From positions 248,001 to 312,000 of the forward strand of contig NZ_FQYR01000005.1 of NCBI RefSeq assembly GCF_900141815.1: a stretch of 64,000 nt of DNA, read 5' to 3'. Below the pieces are notes generated by a model. The model saw nothing but the letters and a program-made list of their open reading frames with translations, was not told the DNA's origin and made no database searches. This document shows positions 1-8,483 of this stretch, piece after piece. Every line of letters starts with the position of its first letter. The first letter of the stretch is position 1. The position numbers and the translations under genes are program-made. Source of the DNA: Rubritalea squalenifaciens DSM 18772 (GTDB lineage: Bacteria; Verrucomicrobiota; Verrucomicrobiia; Verrucomicrobiales; Akkermansiaceae).

Positions 1-715
1 CGTTCTTAGCAGACTCTTCAATAGTTTTGGTCGCGTCCTCAATGAGTTCAGGAGATGATTCAGCAAGCACTGATACCACACGAATGTCATGTTTGTTTAA
101 TTCATTCGCTGTAAGGACGAAGTCTTCGTTAAGCGTTTCCTGAGCCCATGGCGACCAGAAGTGGAGCAGGACAGCTTTGTTCTTTGCCAGAGCATCCTTG
201 AAAGTGACTTGTTTACCGTTGCGGATATTGGTGAAGGGTTGATCAGGTTTGATGGTGACTGATGCCATGGCCTCATTAAGGTGAAGCTTTTCAATATGGG
301 GGGCGTAGGCTGGTGCTTGGGCTGGGCTTAACCAAAACGCTTCGGTAATATGCTTCTTGAAATTGGCCTTATCGTTTTTTTGAAGAGCGGCGATTGCCTG
401 AGTGTAATGCACCACTGCGAGCCAGTCCTCTGTGACTGAGAAAATTTCCGACTGAGCAGGATCAAACTTATCTTTGAGTTTGAGGAACTCATCAGAGAGT
501 TTGGCGATAGCATTGTTGTCCTTGTGGTCAATGTAATAGAGGAAGCGAGCTTCGAGTCTAACTTGGTCGGGTATTCCTGCTTTCTCTGCCTCTTGGATAG
601 CCGTGCTAAATTCAGCAGGATCACGCAGTGTGAATATTTTCTCAAGGACGACTTGTTTGTCCTGCGCTTGGCAGGGAATCAGTCCGATGCAGAGTAGAGC
701 GAGAAGCAACTTCAT
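1..715 (-). CDS. Secreted thioredoxin-fold (TlpA/redoxin-like) protein lacking the CxxC, 3' end outside window
   Basis: The frame opens at ATG 715 and runs off the left edge (238 codons visible). Residues 1-18 form a signal peptide (MKLLLALLCIGLIPCQAQ). The middle is an alpha-helical stretch, and from about residue 160 a thioredoxin-like segment begins, with the typical 'VLLHFWSPWAQET' strand and helix start. In TlpA/ResA proteins this position carries W-C-x-x-C. Here both cysteines are absent (W-S-P-W-A-Q), so no thiol-disulfide exchange is expected from this domain. The fold assignment is inferred from the strand pattern VLLHFW...IRVVSVLAES. A non-catalytic, scaffold or binding role is possible; the substrate is unknown. 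Confidence 0.75.
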   Translation of the reverse strand, partial: MKLLLALLCIGLIPCQAQDKQVVLEKIFTLRDPAEFSTAIQEAEKAGIPDQVRLEARFLYYIDHKDNNAIAKLSDEFLKLKDKFDPAQSEIFSVTEDWLAVVHYTQAIAALQKNDKANFKKHITEAFWLSPAQAPAYAPHIEKLHLNEAMASVTIKPDQPFTNIRNGKQVTFKDALAKNKAVLLHFWSPWAQETLNEDFVLTANELNKHDIRVVSVLAESSPELIEDATKTIEESAKN

Positions 716-772
716 ACTCAATCGAATAGATCAAAAATGCAGCGCTTGCAAGTGAGCTGCTTGATACTGGTG

Positions 773-809
773 TGTAAAAACAAAAAAAGCCGCAGTCGGA
801 AACTGCGGC
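773..809 (-). terminator. Intrinsic terminator after the LysM lipoprotein gene
   Basis: Inverted repeat GCCGCAGT (789-796) / ACTGCGGC (802-809) with a 5-nt loop. On the minus strand it is followed by a T-rich tract (complement of the A run at 775-788). It lies 30 bp after the stop of the LysM lipoprotein gene. Confidence 0.8.
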
Positions 810-838
810 CTAGAAAATGTGTATCCAGTAAGTGGTAT

Positions 839-1309
839 TTAGTTGCTAGGAATCTGGATCGTTTGGCCCAGCTGCACGATAGTGTTGGTCATGCCATTGG
901 CTCGCTGAATAGCTTCTACGCTGGTGTTGTATTTGCGAGCGAGTCCCCAGAGAGTATCGCCGGCTACTATGGTGTGCGGAGTTGTAGCACCGGCAGGCAC
1001 TGCTGCGCCAGGTGAAGGGATGTAGTTACCTCCAGCAGGTTCCACAGAAGGAGCTGCACTCGGGATAGGCTGATAAGGTGCAGCGTTTGGACCTGAGTTT
1101 GGAAGGTAGTTCGGATTGTTATTGGCGTAGGCATTTGTCTCACCATTTGGCATCGGTGCTGCATATGGATTAGACGCGTTTGCATATCCCGCATTGTTCG
1201 GTGCTGCTGCAGGAGCTCCATAAGGATTGCTGGCATTGCCACCGAATTTCTCACAGGATGTGAAGAGGAGGCCTGCGGCTGTGGAAAGAATGAGTAATTG
1301 GATCTTCAT
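839..1309 (-). CDS. LysM-domain lipoprotein
   Basis: 156 residues. The lipoprotein signal has a lipobox LLFTSC (Cys19), so the protein is predicted to be anchored in a membrane facing the periplasm. A low-complexity linker rich in Asn, Pro, Ala, Gly and Tyr (residues 25-105) has repeated 'NPYGAP/NPYAAP' units. The C-terminal 45 residues are one LysM module: 'HTIVAGDTLWGLARKYNTS' then 'QANGMT'-like spacing and 'LGQTIQIPSN'. LysM modules bind the GlcNAc-containing glycan of peptidoglycan, so this is probably a cell-wall-tethering lipoprotein. The gene is monocistronic, with its own terminator downstream. Confidence 0.9.
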   Translation of the reverse strand: MKIQLLILSTAAGLLFTSCEKFGGNASNPYGAPAAAPNNAGYANASNPYAAPMPNGETNAYANNNPNYLPNSGPNAAPYQPIPSAAPSVEPAGGNYIPSPGAAVPAGATTPHTIVAGDTLWGLARKYNTSVEAIQRANGMTNTIVQLGQTIQIPSN

Positions 1310-1371
1310 TGCTGGTATTTTAGCACTTGGTTTCTCTATGTAAACGCTACACTCGTGGAATTCTTTCTAAA

Positions 1372-2175
1372 TCAGGCGGGAAATTTGAAAAACTCTTGGG
1401 CTGTCGCATTCGTATGCTGGTTAAGCTCATGCAGGGTTTCACCACGGGATGCGGCAATGGCTTCAGCTGTGTGAAGTGTGTAGGCTGGTTCGTTGCGCTT
1501 GCCCCGGTATGGAGTGGGGGCGAGGTAGGGTGAGTCAGTCTCTACCATGAAGCGGCCAGCTGGTGCATCGACTGCAGCTTGTATGCAATCTTTGGCGCTC
1601 TTGAAAGTAGCGATGCCTGTGAAGGAGATATAGCCGCCGAGTTCAAAAATTTCACTGGCGTTCTCCAGTGGCCCGAGGAAGCAATGGAAGACCGCTTTCA
1701 CGTCATGCGCGAACTCACGGTAGATGGCTATGGCATCATCCATGGATTGTTTGCCGGAACGATCACGTGTGTGGATGACGACATTTTTGCCGAGCTCCTT
1801 GGCGAGTTCAAAATGCTGTCTGAGGAAGTCTCTTTGACGCTGATGATAGTCATCAGCTGACCAGCCGTCTGGAGCAGGGTGATAGTAGTCCAGTCCGGTC
1901 TCGCCGATGGCTACACATTTTTGGTGCGAAGCTAATGTGTGTAATTCGACGAGGTAGTTATCCGGAGTTTCATGGACATCACATGGGTGAATGCCGATGG
2001 CGGTAAAAACCTGCGGAAATTTTTCTGAGATGGCGATGTTGGTCTTCGCGTCTTCCAGGCAAGTGGCCAAGGTAACCATGCGAGTGACGCCATTAGCCTC
2101 TGCTCTCGCGATGATATCTGGTAATTCCTCGTTGCTGAATTTATGGGAGGCCAAGTGGCAGTGCGAGTCGATCAT
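1372..2175 (-). CDS. tatD: TatD-family metal-dependent hydrolase
   Basis: 267 residues, the usual size for TatD/YcfH DNases. The N-terminal metal motif 'MIDSHCHL' (HxH) is present, followed by 'AIGIHPCDV', 'AIGETGLDYYH', 'FIHTR'-equivalent 'VVIHTRD', 'FHCFLG' and 'VETDSPYLAP', which are the metal ligands and active-site segments of this amidohydrolase-fold family. TatD enzymes act as 3'-5' exonucleases or deoxyribonucleases in the cytoplasm. It is the last gene of a four-gene leftward operon, 14 bp after sufE. Confidence 0.93.
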   Translation of the reverse strand: MIDSHCHLASHKFSNEELPDIIARAEANGVTRMVTLATCLEDAKTNIAISEKFPQVFTAIGIHPCDVHETPDNYLVELHTLASHQKCVAIGETGLDYYHPAPDGWSADDYHQRQRDFLRQHFELAKELGKNVVIHTRDRSGKQSMDDAIAIYREFAHDVKAVFHCFLGPLENASEIFELGGYISFTGIATFKSAKDCIQAAVDAPAGRFMVETDSPYLAPTPYRGKRNEPAYTLHTAEAIAASRGETLHELNQHTNATAQEFFKFPA

Positions 2176-2189
2176 GTGCAGTAGCGTGC

Positions 2190-2606
2190 TTACTTGCTGG
2201 AGAGCTCGAGTGCGTGCTTCTTCATCTGAGTGGCCATCAGGTTAAGAGCATTCGCGCGTGTTGGGGCGAGATGCTCTTTAAGGCCAGTTTGTTCGATGAA
2301 GCTCATGTCGGCAGTAAGAATATCATCGGCCTTCTCTCCATCAAGCACGCGGACAAAGAGTGCAATCATTCCCTTGGTGATGAGGGAATCAGAGTCCGCA
2401 TGATAGCGGATAGTTTCACCTTCAGCCGTAGCGTCCAGCCAGACTTGTGATTGGCAGCCTTTGATCAGCTTTTCACCCGTCTTCATTTCGGCAGGCATAG
2501 CCGGAAGCTTTTTACCAAGCCCGATCACGTACTCATAACGCTCGGTCCAATCTTGGAAGAGGTTTAGTTCGTCGAGAAGTTCTTGCTGTTTATCTTGGAT
2601 GCTCAT
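2190..2606 (-). CDS. sufE: SufE-family cysteine desulfurase activator
   Basis: 138 residues, full family length. The motif 'KLIKGCQSQVWL' holds the sulfur-accepting cysteine (about residue 51), followed by 'DSLITKGMIALFVRVLDG' as in SufE/CsdE. SufE takes persulfide sulfur from a SufS/CsdA-type desulfurase for Fe-S cluster assembly. It lies between ygfZ (15 bp upstream) and tatD. The ygfZ neighbour also serves Fe-S enzymes, so the pair makes functional sense. No sufS is in the window. Confidence 0.93.
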   Translation of the reverse strand: MSIQDKQQELLDELNLFQDWTERYEYVIGLGKKLPAMPAEMKTGEKLIKGCQSQVWLDATAEGETIRYHADSDSLITKGMIALFVRVLDGEKADDILTADMSFIEQTGLKEHLAPTRANALNLMATQMKKHALELSSK

Positions 2607-2621
2607 GTCAGGATGTGCGGT

Positions 2622-3452
2622 TCAGGATGAAATCACTTCAGCGTTTGCTTCGCCGCAAGTGAATGTGTTGCTGTCTTGGTATTTTCTCTTGCGGTATGCA
2701 AGGGCTATATGTGTTCCGTCTATTTCACAGACGCTGGTGATGACACCGGCTGGTTTGTCTGTGCTGGCATTGCCGGTGATGAGTGGTGTGCCTTCATGGA
2801 CCTTCGCATCGATCTTGAGTAGCACAAGATGCCGGTTTGTTTTGCCGGCAGACTTCATGCGTGAGATGACTTCCTGGCCCGTGTAGCATCCTTTGGTGTA
2901 TGAGATAGCCCGCTCTTCTAGGCCCGCTTCAGGGGGAAGGGTTTCATTGTCGAGTTCGTGGCCCCACTTGGGGATCATGTGGGTGATGCGGGCACGTTCA
3001 GCATCAGCTTCGCATATTGGTGTGGCTTCCAACTCAGGTACGCAGTCTCGGATTACATCCACACCGTACTGGCCGAGACGAGTGCATGACCAGCTGCCTG
3101 GGATTTCACGGCTAGGCTCGATGATGTGAGTGAACTGGATCTCATCGCTGACATCGCTAAGCTCTGCATCATCGGCGATGATGTAACGGTCGAGACGTGT
3201 AAAGAGTTCCTCTCGCAATGATGGGTCGCAGTCGATGAGGAGATCCTCACCATGCTGGCGAACATAGAGGTCCCCGTCCATCTTGCCTTTGAAGTTGGCT
3301 ACGATGGCATATGGGGCCTTGCTCTCGGTAGCTAGAGAGACGTCTTGGGAGATTTGGCCATTGAGGTACTGCCGTGCGTCTGGGCCAGAGAGTTTGAAGA
3401 CAGCCCTCTCAATGGGGAACTGGGAATCTGCAGTGAGAGTGAACGGCTTCAT
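2622..3452 (-). CDS. ygfZ: YgfZ/GcvT-family folate-binding protein
   Basis: 276 residues. The N-terminal half is GcvT-like ('GPDARQYLNGQISQDV'). The YgfZ signature K-G-C-Y-x-G-Q-E appears as 'YTKGCYTGQEVISRMKSAG', with the conserved cysteine. YgfZ proteins bind a folate and help maintain or repair Fe-S clusters in enzymes such as MiaB. The start ATG overlaps the stop of the upstream dehydrogenase gene by 4 bp, so the two are translationally coupled. Confidence 0.9.
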   Translation of the reverse strand: MKPFTLTADSQFPIERAVFKLSGPDARQYLNGQISQDVSLATESKAPYAIVANFKGKMDGDLYVRQHGEDLLIDCDPSLREELFTRLDRYIIADDAELSDVSDEIQFTHIIEPSREIPGSWSCTRLGQYGVDVIRDCVPELEATPICEADAERARITHMIPKWGHELDNETLPPEAGLEERAISYTKGCYTGQEVISRMKSAGKTNRHLVLLKIDAKVHEGTPLITGNASTDKPAGVITSVCEIDGTHIALAYRKRKYQDSNTFTCGEANAEVISS

Positions 3453-4279
3453 ACGTCGAACTGTTTATAGAGTGCTGAATAGTCGAGATCCGCCAAACCT
3501 TGGTCGCAAAGTTTGGTCATCATCTCGGAGGTGGCGTCGATGCCCGGTGTGTTCAGCTTGGCTTCTTTGGCAAGCTCGCGTGCGAAGACGGAGTCCTTGC
3601 GCATGTTATCCAGCGAGAAGTGGGTGTCATAGTCACCGCTGGCCATGGTCGGCAGTTTCATGGCCGCGAGAGGTGAACCGCAAGCATTCGATGTTACGGC
3701 GGGGATAAAGGTTTCTGGTGAGACGCCGTGAGCTGAGGCGATAGCCATGGCTTCGGATAGCGCCTGTACGGTGGATGCTGAGATTAGGTTGGTGGCGATC
3801 TTTACCACGGTGGCGTCACCCACTTTCCCCAGAGGGATGATTTCTTTGGAGGTGACTTCCAGTACTGGACGGAATTTTTCTAACACCTCGGTGTTGCCGC
3901 CGAAGTAATACACGAGTTCACCATTGTGAGCGGCTACTTTGGAGCCGGTGAATGGGCAGTCGAGATAATCGATCCCTAGTTTCTCGCACTCAGTAGCCAG
4001 CCATTTGGTTGTGTCCAGATCGATGGTCGAGTGGTTGATGATTGTATGTGCAGAGGTGAGAGCGGGACGGATGCTTTCGAAAGTTTCCCGGCAGGCCTTA
4101 CCGTCTTTCAGGTAGAAGGCGAGTACTTCAGAGGCCTTGGCGGCAGCAGCTGCGTCAGCCACAGAGTCGTCACGATCCTTGGGGGTGCGGTTCCAGGTGG
4201 TGACGGAGTGACCTGCCTTGGCGAGGTTGTCCGCGCAGCGGGAACCGATGATGCCTAATCCGAAAATAGAGATGTTCAT
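3449..4279 (-). CDS. NAD(P)-dependent 3-hydroxyisobutyrate dehydrogenase-family oxidoreductase
   Basis: 276 residues. An N-terminal Rossmann motif 'IFGLGIIGSRCADNL' (GxGxxG) is followed by 'WNRTPKD', the family segment 'DCPFTGSKVAAHNGEL' (substrate loop) and the catalytic-lysine helix 'GKVGDATVVKIATNLI'. These are the marks of the beta-hydroxyacid dehydrogenase / GHB-glyoxylate reductase superfamily. The substrate cannot be told from sequence. First gene of the leftward ygfZ-sufE-tatD operon. Confidence 0.85.
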   Translation of the reverse strand: MNISIFGLGIIGSRCADNLAKAGHSVTTWNRTPKDRDDSVADAAAAAKASEVLAFYLKDGKACRETFESIRPALTSAHTIINHSTIDLDTTKWLATECEKLGIDYLDCPFTGSKVAAHNGELVYYFGGNTEVLEKFRPVLEVTSKEIIPLGKVGDATVVKIATNLISASTVQALSEAMAIASAHGVSPETFIPAVTSNACGSPLAAMKLPTMASGDYDTHFSLDNMRKDSVFARELAKEAKLNTPGIDATSEMMTKLCDQGLADLDYSALYKQFDV

Positions 4280-4361
4280 ATGCTTGAAGGTTGGTGGGTG
4301 AAATAAAATTGGCGCGCCCAGAGAGAGGGAGCGCCAAATGAAGGGGGAAGAAAAGTCTAAA

Positions 4362-5207
4362 TTATTCTCCGCGGCTAAGAGCTACCTTGGACATGAGAGC
4401 TGACTTTTCTTTGATCTCTTTTACTTTAGCTTCAGTTGGCTCCTGGTCGGCGGCGAGGGTCATCGTTGTTTTGAGGCCAGAGCACAGTTTGCGGAGTTCC
4501 TGGATGTGCTTGCGCTTGGAAACCCGGGGATCCAGCTGGCCGAGGATGACTTCATAGTAGTCGGCTACATCTTCACGAAAGACTTGATTGGCACGTTCTT
4601 CGGTGAAGTCGCGGTCTACGGCTAGTGCAGCACAGCTCAATGCGCGGATCCAACCGCCCAGTGAAATCAGGTGGGCCAGATCGGCATCACGGAGCTGGAC
4701 GAGCTCAATCTCGACGTCTTTCTGGGTGGCAGCCAACTCTTCCTTGAGCTTTTCGGATTCGCGCTTCTTGGCGTGGTCGAGCAGTCTGGCTGCATGGCGG
4801 TTGACACGCTCTCCTGCACCCAAGGCTTTGCCGTAGCGGGACAGGTCCTTGGCGATGCCCTCGATGTCATCAAGGGTATTATTTTCCACTGCGAGGAAAC
4901 CTTCTGCAATCAGGAAGCCAATTTCAATCGCCAGATCAGAGCGGTCGAGGGGCATTTTCTCTGGTAGCTTAGGGCGTGTTTCCTTGGCTGGTAGCGGTGT
5001 GAGTTGGGAGAGATCTTCAAAGATAAGCTTGATGGAGGGGGCCGTAAATTCATTGATGCCTAGTTCTTCGCGAACATGGGGGTCATCGATGAGATCTGCA
5101 GGGATAGGCTTGGCACCGTTGTTTTCCCCCTCTTCCTGCGCGACCGAGATCGTTGGGAGGAAGAGGCTGAAGCTCATACAAACGATGGCAGAATGTTTAA
5201 ATCTCAT
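4362..5207 (-). CDS. Secreted protein of unknown function
   Basis: Start chosen at ATG 5207, because it opens directly into a signal peptide (MRFKHSAIVCMSFSLFLPTIS-VAQ). An ATG 36 bp upstream would prepend a non-signal stretch. The mature 258 residues are mostly helical and charged, with a long E/K/A-rich segment around residues 125-180 ('LLDHAKKRESEKLKEE') that may form a coiled coil. I recognise no domain or catalytic motif. Monocistronic; divergent from the glycosyltransferase at 5386. Confidence 0.7.
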   Translation of the reverse strand: MRFKHSAIVCMSFSLFLPTISVAQEEGENNGAKPIPADLIDDPHVREELGINEFTAPSIKLIFEDLSQLTPLPAKETRPKLPEKMPLDRSDLAIEIGFLIAEGFLAVENNTLDDIEGIAKDLSRYGKALGAGERVNRHAARLLDHAKKRESEKLKEELAATQKDVEIELVQLRDADLAHLISLGGWIRALSCAALAVDRDFTEERANQVFREDVADYYEVILGQLDPRVSKRKHIQELRKLCSGLKTTMTLAADQEPTEAKVKEIKEKSALMSKVALSRGE

Positions 5208-5385
5208 AGGTTTAAATAAGCATGATTTGGTCGATTCTTGCAAATCAAACCTAGCGATTTGAGGATGATTTACTGGTTAGACAGGGAGACTATGGGTTGA
5301 CAACCCGGTGATTATCAGGCAAGTGGGAGGCGCCAGCAGGTGGGGTTATTCCTATCTGTTAATAATTTACCCCGATTAAATCATC

Positions 5386-6903
5386 ATGGAGTGGACCTGG
5401 TACATCTTATATTTCTTAGTCCTAATCTGCCTCGCAGGTTATGGATTCCATAGGCTTACGATCATATATTTGTATCTGAAGCACTCCAAAGACGTCCCTC
5501 AGCCAAGGAAGCATTTCGAGGAGCTGCCCATCATTACGGTCCAGTTACCTGTCTTCAATGAAATGCACGTGGTTGAGCGCTTGCTGGAGAAGGTGTCCCA
5601 GCTGGACTACCCCAAGGATAAGCTTCACATTCAGTTGCTGGATGACTCTACTGATGAAACGACCGAGATTTGCGCTCGCGAGATCAAAAAGCTTCAAGAT
5701 AAGGGCTTTGATGCCGATTATATCCACCGTACAGACCGTACTGGCTTCAAGGCGGGTGCTCTGGAGAACGGCATGAAATATGCCAAGGGCGAGTACCTTT
5801 TCATTTTGGACGCAGACTTCGTGCCGAATCCTGATGTACTGCAGAAGACCATTCATTACTTTGCGGACGAAAAGATCGGCATGATCCAGACCCGCTGGGG
5901 TCACTTGAACCGCAACTACAACATGCTCACTCGAATCCAGGCGATGTTCCTTGATGGTCACTTGGAGCTTGAGCAGACTGCCCGCAACCGTTCCGGCCGT
6001 TTCTTTACCTTCAATGGTACTGGCGGTATGTGGCGTAAGTCCTGTATCCAGGATGCTGGCGGTTGGGAGCATGATACGCTCACTGAAGACATGGACCTCA
6101 GCTACCGTGCGCAGCTCAAGGGGTGGAGATTCATCTTCCTTAAGGAAGTGGAAACTCCTGCTGAGCTTCCTGTGGACATGGATGGTTTCAAGAGTCAGCA
6201 GCACCGCTGGACCAAGGGCTCTATCCAGTGCTGTAAGAAGTGTCTGCTTAACATCTGGAGGAGCGATTATCCTCTTAATGTGAAATTGGAGGCCACCGCT
6301 CACCTGACATCCAATTTCGCCTACCTTGCACTGATTCTTCTCTGCTTCCTCATTTATCCTAAGGAAGAATTCAGACCGCAGTGGGAATTGCTTCAAAACT
6401 ACCCTTGGATTGAGCATTTCCTGAATATCCCGATTTTCTTCTTTGGCTCCGTATCCGTGGCTCTTTTCTACTTGGTTGCTCAAAAGGCGCTTCGCCCAGG
6501 TCAGTGGTATAAGGAAATTTTCTATCTGCCATGCTTGCTGGCTCTTGGGATTGGTATGTCAGTTAACAATGCTAAAGCGGTTCTCGAGGCGATCTTTAAT
6601 CACCAGACAGGATTTGTGCGTACACCTAAGTACGGTATTGATAAGGACAAGAAGGATAAAAAGCAGGCGAGCAGCAGTCGCTACAAGGCGATCAAATCGC
6701 TCACACCTTTTCTTGAGCTTGCCTTCGCATTCTTCTTTAGTGTTGTGGTGATTTCTAATATAATCGACGAGAAGTGGCTGACAGCAGTTCTACTCAGTCC
6801 GTTCCCTGTTGGTTTCTTCTACACATCATTACCTTCGCTGATGCGCATGTTGCCTAGTCGCGGAAAGAATGAGGCAGATGCCATCGTAGATGAGGGTAAG
6901 TAA
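5386..6903 (+). CDS. Membrane glycosyltransferase, GT2 family (cellulose synthase/CslA-like)
   Basis: 505 residues. One N-terminal membrane segment (residues 4-28) is followed by a GT-A catalytic domain with the processive beta-glycosyltransferase motifs: 'LLDDSTDET' (Asp85/86), 'DADF' (Asp142), 'TEDMD' (Asp235) and Q-Q-H-R-W (residues 271-275). At least four C-terminal membrane segments follow. The arrangement matches bacterial relatives of glucomannan synthase/cellulose synthase-like proteins, which use nucleotide sugars and extrude a beta-glycan. No BcsB- or PilZ-like partner lies beside it. The next gene, an L,D-transpeptidase, starts 24 bp on and may be co-transcribed. Confidence 0.88.
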   Translation: MEWTWYILYFLVLICLAGYGFHRLTIIYLYLKHSKDVPQPRKHFEELPIITVQLPVFNEMHVVERLLEKVSQLDYPKDKLHIQLLDDSTDETTEICAREIKKLQDKGFDADYIHRTDRTGFKAGALENGMKYAKGEYLFILDADFVPNPDVLQKTIHYFADEKIGMIQTRWGHLNRNYNMLTRIQAMFLDGHLELEQTARNRSGRFFTFNGTGGMWRKSCIQDAGGWEHDTLTEDMDLSYRAQLKGWRFIFLKEVETPAELPVDMDGFKSQQHRWTKGSIQCCKKCLLNIWRSDYPLNVKLEATAHLTSNFAYLALILLCFLIYPKEEFRPQWELLQNYPWIEHFLNIPIFFFGSVSVALFYLVAQKALRPGQWYKEIFYLPCLLALGIGMSVNNAKAVLEAIFNHQTGFVRTPKYGIDKDKKDKKQASSSRYKAIKSLTPFLELAFAFFFSVVVISNIIDEKWLTAVLLSPFPVGFFYTSLPSLMRMLPSRGKNEADAIVDEGK

Positions 6904-6927
6904 ATATTTACCCACTACGAATCTTCT

Positions 6928-7626
6928 ATGTTACCAAGACGCCTGTTCGCAATTTGCGGGCTCGCCCTCACGAGCCTGTTGTTCCTCCCACTGTCGAGCT
7001 GTACCAATATCCCGGACAGCCGTAGTAAAATGGTGGTTAGTGTAAAAGATCAGACAATGGTGCTGACTCAGGATGGTCAGCCTGTAAAGGCCTACAAGGT
7101 GTCGACATCCAAGTATGGTTTGGGTGATATTCACCGCAGCTGCCGTACGCCGCTGGGTAAAATGCAAGTGGTGCGCAAGATTGGTGGAGGTGCTCCATCG
7201 GGTGCCGTGTTCAAATCTCGCCGTCGTACTGGTGAGGTGATCAGGCCAAACGCTCCTGGGAGAGATCCCATTGTTACCCGCATCATGTGGTTGAAAGGCT
7301 TGGAGAGATGTAATCGCCATGCCTATGAGCGTTACATTTACATTCACGGTACTCCTGAGGAAAGGAATATTGGCAGGCCGGTCAGCTACGGATGTATTCG
7401 TATGACCTCGTCGGATGTCATTGATCTCTACAGTCGCATTGGGGTTGGGGCTCAGGTGGAGGTGGTACGCGGTAGTTTGAGTTCGACTCGTGAAGGTCGT
7501 GAGTACGCCAAGGCGATTGACCGTCAACGCGAAGCTCAGGAGGCTGCTGTAAAGGGAGCCGCAGATGTGCCTGCGAAGTCCGAGCATGCTACAGTGGCTC
7601 TGGAGGATGATCCTGACGAAGCTTAA
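6928..7626 (+). CDS. L,D-transpeptidase (YkuD) lipoprotein
   Basis: 232 residues. The lipoprotein signal has lipobox LSSC (Cys25). The YkuD domain spans roughly residues 35-175, with catalytic motif 'IHGTPEERNIGRPVSYGCIRM': His140-region and the nucleophilic Cys in S-x-G-C-x-R-M. These enzymes form meso-DAP to meso-DAP (3-3) cross-links in peptidoglycan or attach lipoproteins to it. The C-terminal 40 residues are an Ala/Glu/Lys-rich tail. It follows the glycosyltransferase by 24 bp. Confidence 0.92.
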   Translation: MLPRRLFAICGLALTSLLFLPLSSCTNIPDSRSKMVVSVKDQTMVLTQDGQPVKAYKVSTSKYGLGDIHRSCRTPLGKMQVVRKIGGGAPSGAVFKSRRRTGEVIRPNAPGRDPIVTRIMWLKGLERCNRHAYERYIYIHGTPEERNIGRPVSYGCIRMTSSDVIDLYSRIGVGAQVEVVRGSLSSTREGREYAKAIDRQREAQEAAVKGAADVPAKSEHATVALEDDPDEA

Positions 7627-7714
7627 GCCGCTTAGTCTCTGTGATTATAGTGCGTCAAAGCAGATCGCTAGTGCCCTTGGATTGCAAAAAATCTCGAAGG
7701 AGGGTTCAAAAATC

Positions 7715-7742
7715 TTGACAAGGCCATTGGTGTGACTAGTTT
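7715..7742 (+). promoter_or_regulatory. Candidate sigma70 promoter for rpsT
   Basis: A perfect TTGACA (7715-7720) lies 16 nt from a weak -10 TAGTTT (7737-7742), 52 bp before the S20 start codon. The -35 is convincing and the -10 is not, so this is a suggestion only. Confidence 0.45.
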
Positions 7743-7794
7743 CTCCGCCCCGGCCTGCATAGCCGCAAAACGCAATTAAGATTTTTCATAAACC

Positions 7795-8061
7795 ATGGCT
7801 AATACTAAATCAGCACTCAAGCGCGTACGCCAGAACGAGAAGCGTAACCGTATCAACACAGCCCTTAAGAGCCGTGTTAAGTCCCTCCGTAAGCGTTCCA
7901 TCGAAGCTGCGGAAAGAGGAGAGAAAGAAGCTTCTCAGAAGGCTTACTCCCAGTTTTCTTCCGCTGTAGACAAGTGCGCGAAGAAGAAGATCATTCATTC
8001 GAACAAGGCTGCAAACCTCAAGAGCAAGACCGCGAAAGCTATCGTGGCTGCTACTGCTTAA
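7795..8061 (+). CDS. rpsT: 30S ribosomal protein S20
   Basis: 88 residues, highly basic, starting 'MANTKSALKRVRQNEKRNRIN', typical of bacterial S20 with its three-helix bundle that binds 16S rRNA. 'SAVDKCAKKKIIHSNKAANLKSK' is the conserved C-terminal helix. Own promoter candidate upstream and a strong terminator downstream: a single-gene transcription unit. Confidence 0.97.
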   Translation: MANTKSALKRVRQNEKRNRINTALKSRVKSLRKRSIEAAERGEKEASQKAYSQFSSAVDKCAKKKIIHSNKAANLKSKTAKAIVAATA

Positions 8062-8128
8062 TTAAGCAGGCGTTGAGCCTATGCAGCGCAGGGCGCTGAC
8101 TCTGCGAAATGAAAATCAATTTTTGAAT

Positions 8129-8161
8129 GGGGGTGTTTCCAAATGGACGCCCCCGTTTTTT
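8129..8161 (+). terminator. Intrinsic terminator of rpsT
   Basis: GGGGGTGT (8129-8136) pairs with the 3' arm ACGCCCCC (8147-8154), with a CC/GG extension inside and loop AAAT. It is followed by GTTTTTTG. Confidence 0.8.
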
Positions 8162-8243
8162 GTCCGTGTCGAATTGTCACAGGACGCATTTTTAAATAGA
8201 CCGACGCAACGAGCTCGCTACCATAGCGAGACGATAACAAATT

Positions 8244-8474
8244 ATGAATCAAGCACCCAATAACGACCGCATGAAGAAGGCTCAGGAGATTGTTTCCAAT
8301 CCCTCCTCTTACAAAGTATGCGAAGGTTGTGACTCTATTGTGGGTCATGGTGCTATCACGTGCCCAAATTGTCATGGGTACAGATTTGATGACGAAGCTT
8401 CACGAGTGATCGATCAGGCGATCTATCTCGGGGCGCGTAAAAAAACTTCCGTGACTGCGGAAGATCTTGGATAG
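8244..8474 (+). CDS. Small zinc-ribbon protein of unknown function
   Basis: 76 residues. Two knuckles, 'VCEGCDSIV' (CxxC) and 'ITCPNCHGYRFD' (CxxCH), make a compact zinc ribbon at residues 26-50. The rest is helical. No enzymatic residues are recognised; nucleic-acid or protein binding is likely for such a ribbon. It sits 9 bp before pdxA and is probably co-transcribed with it. Confidence 0.75.
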   Translation: MNQAPNNDRMKKAQEIVSNPSSYKVCEGCDSIVGHGAITCPNCHGYRFDDEASRVIDQAIYLGARKKTSVTAEDLG

Positions 8475-8483
8475 GAGTATCCC

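Noticed and set aside
5545-6483. Open frame of 312 codons antisense to the glycosyltransferase
   Set aside because: The sense strand carries all GT2 motifs in order; the antisense translation matches nothing and has no plausible start context.
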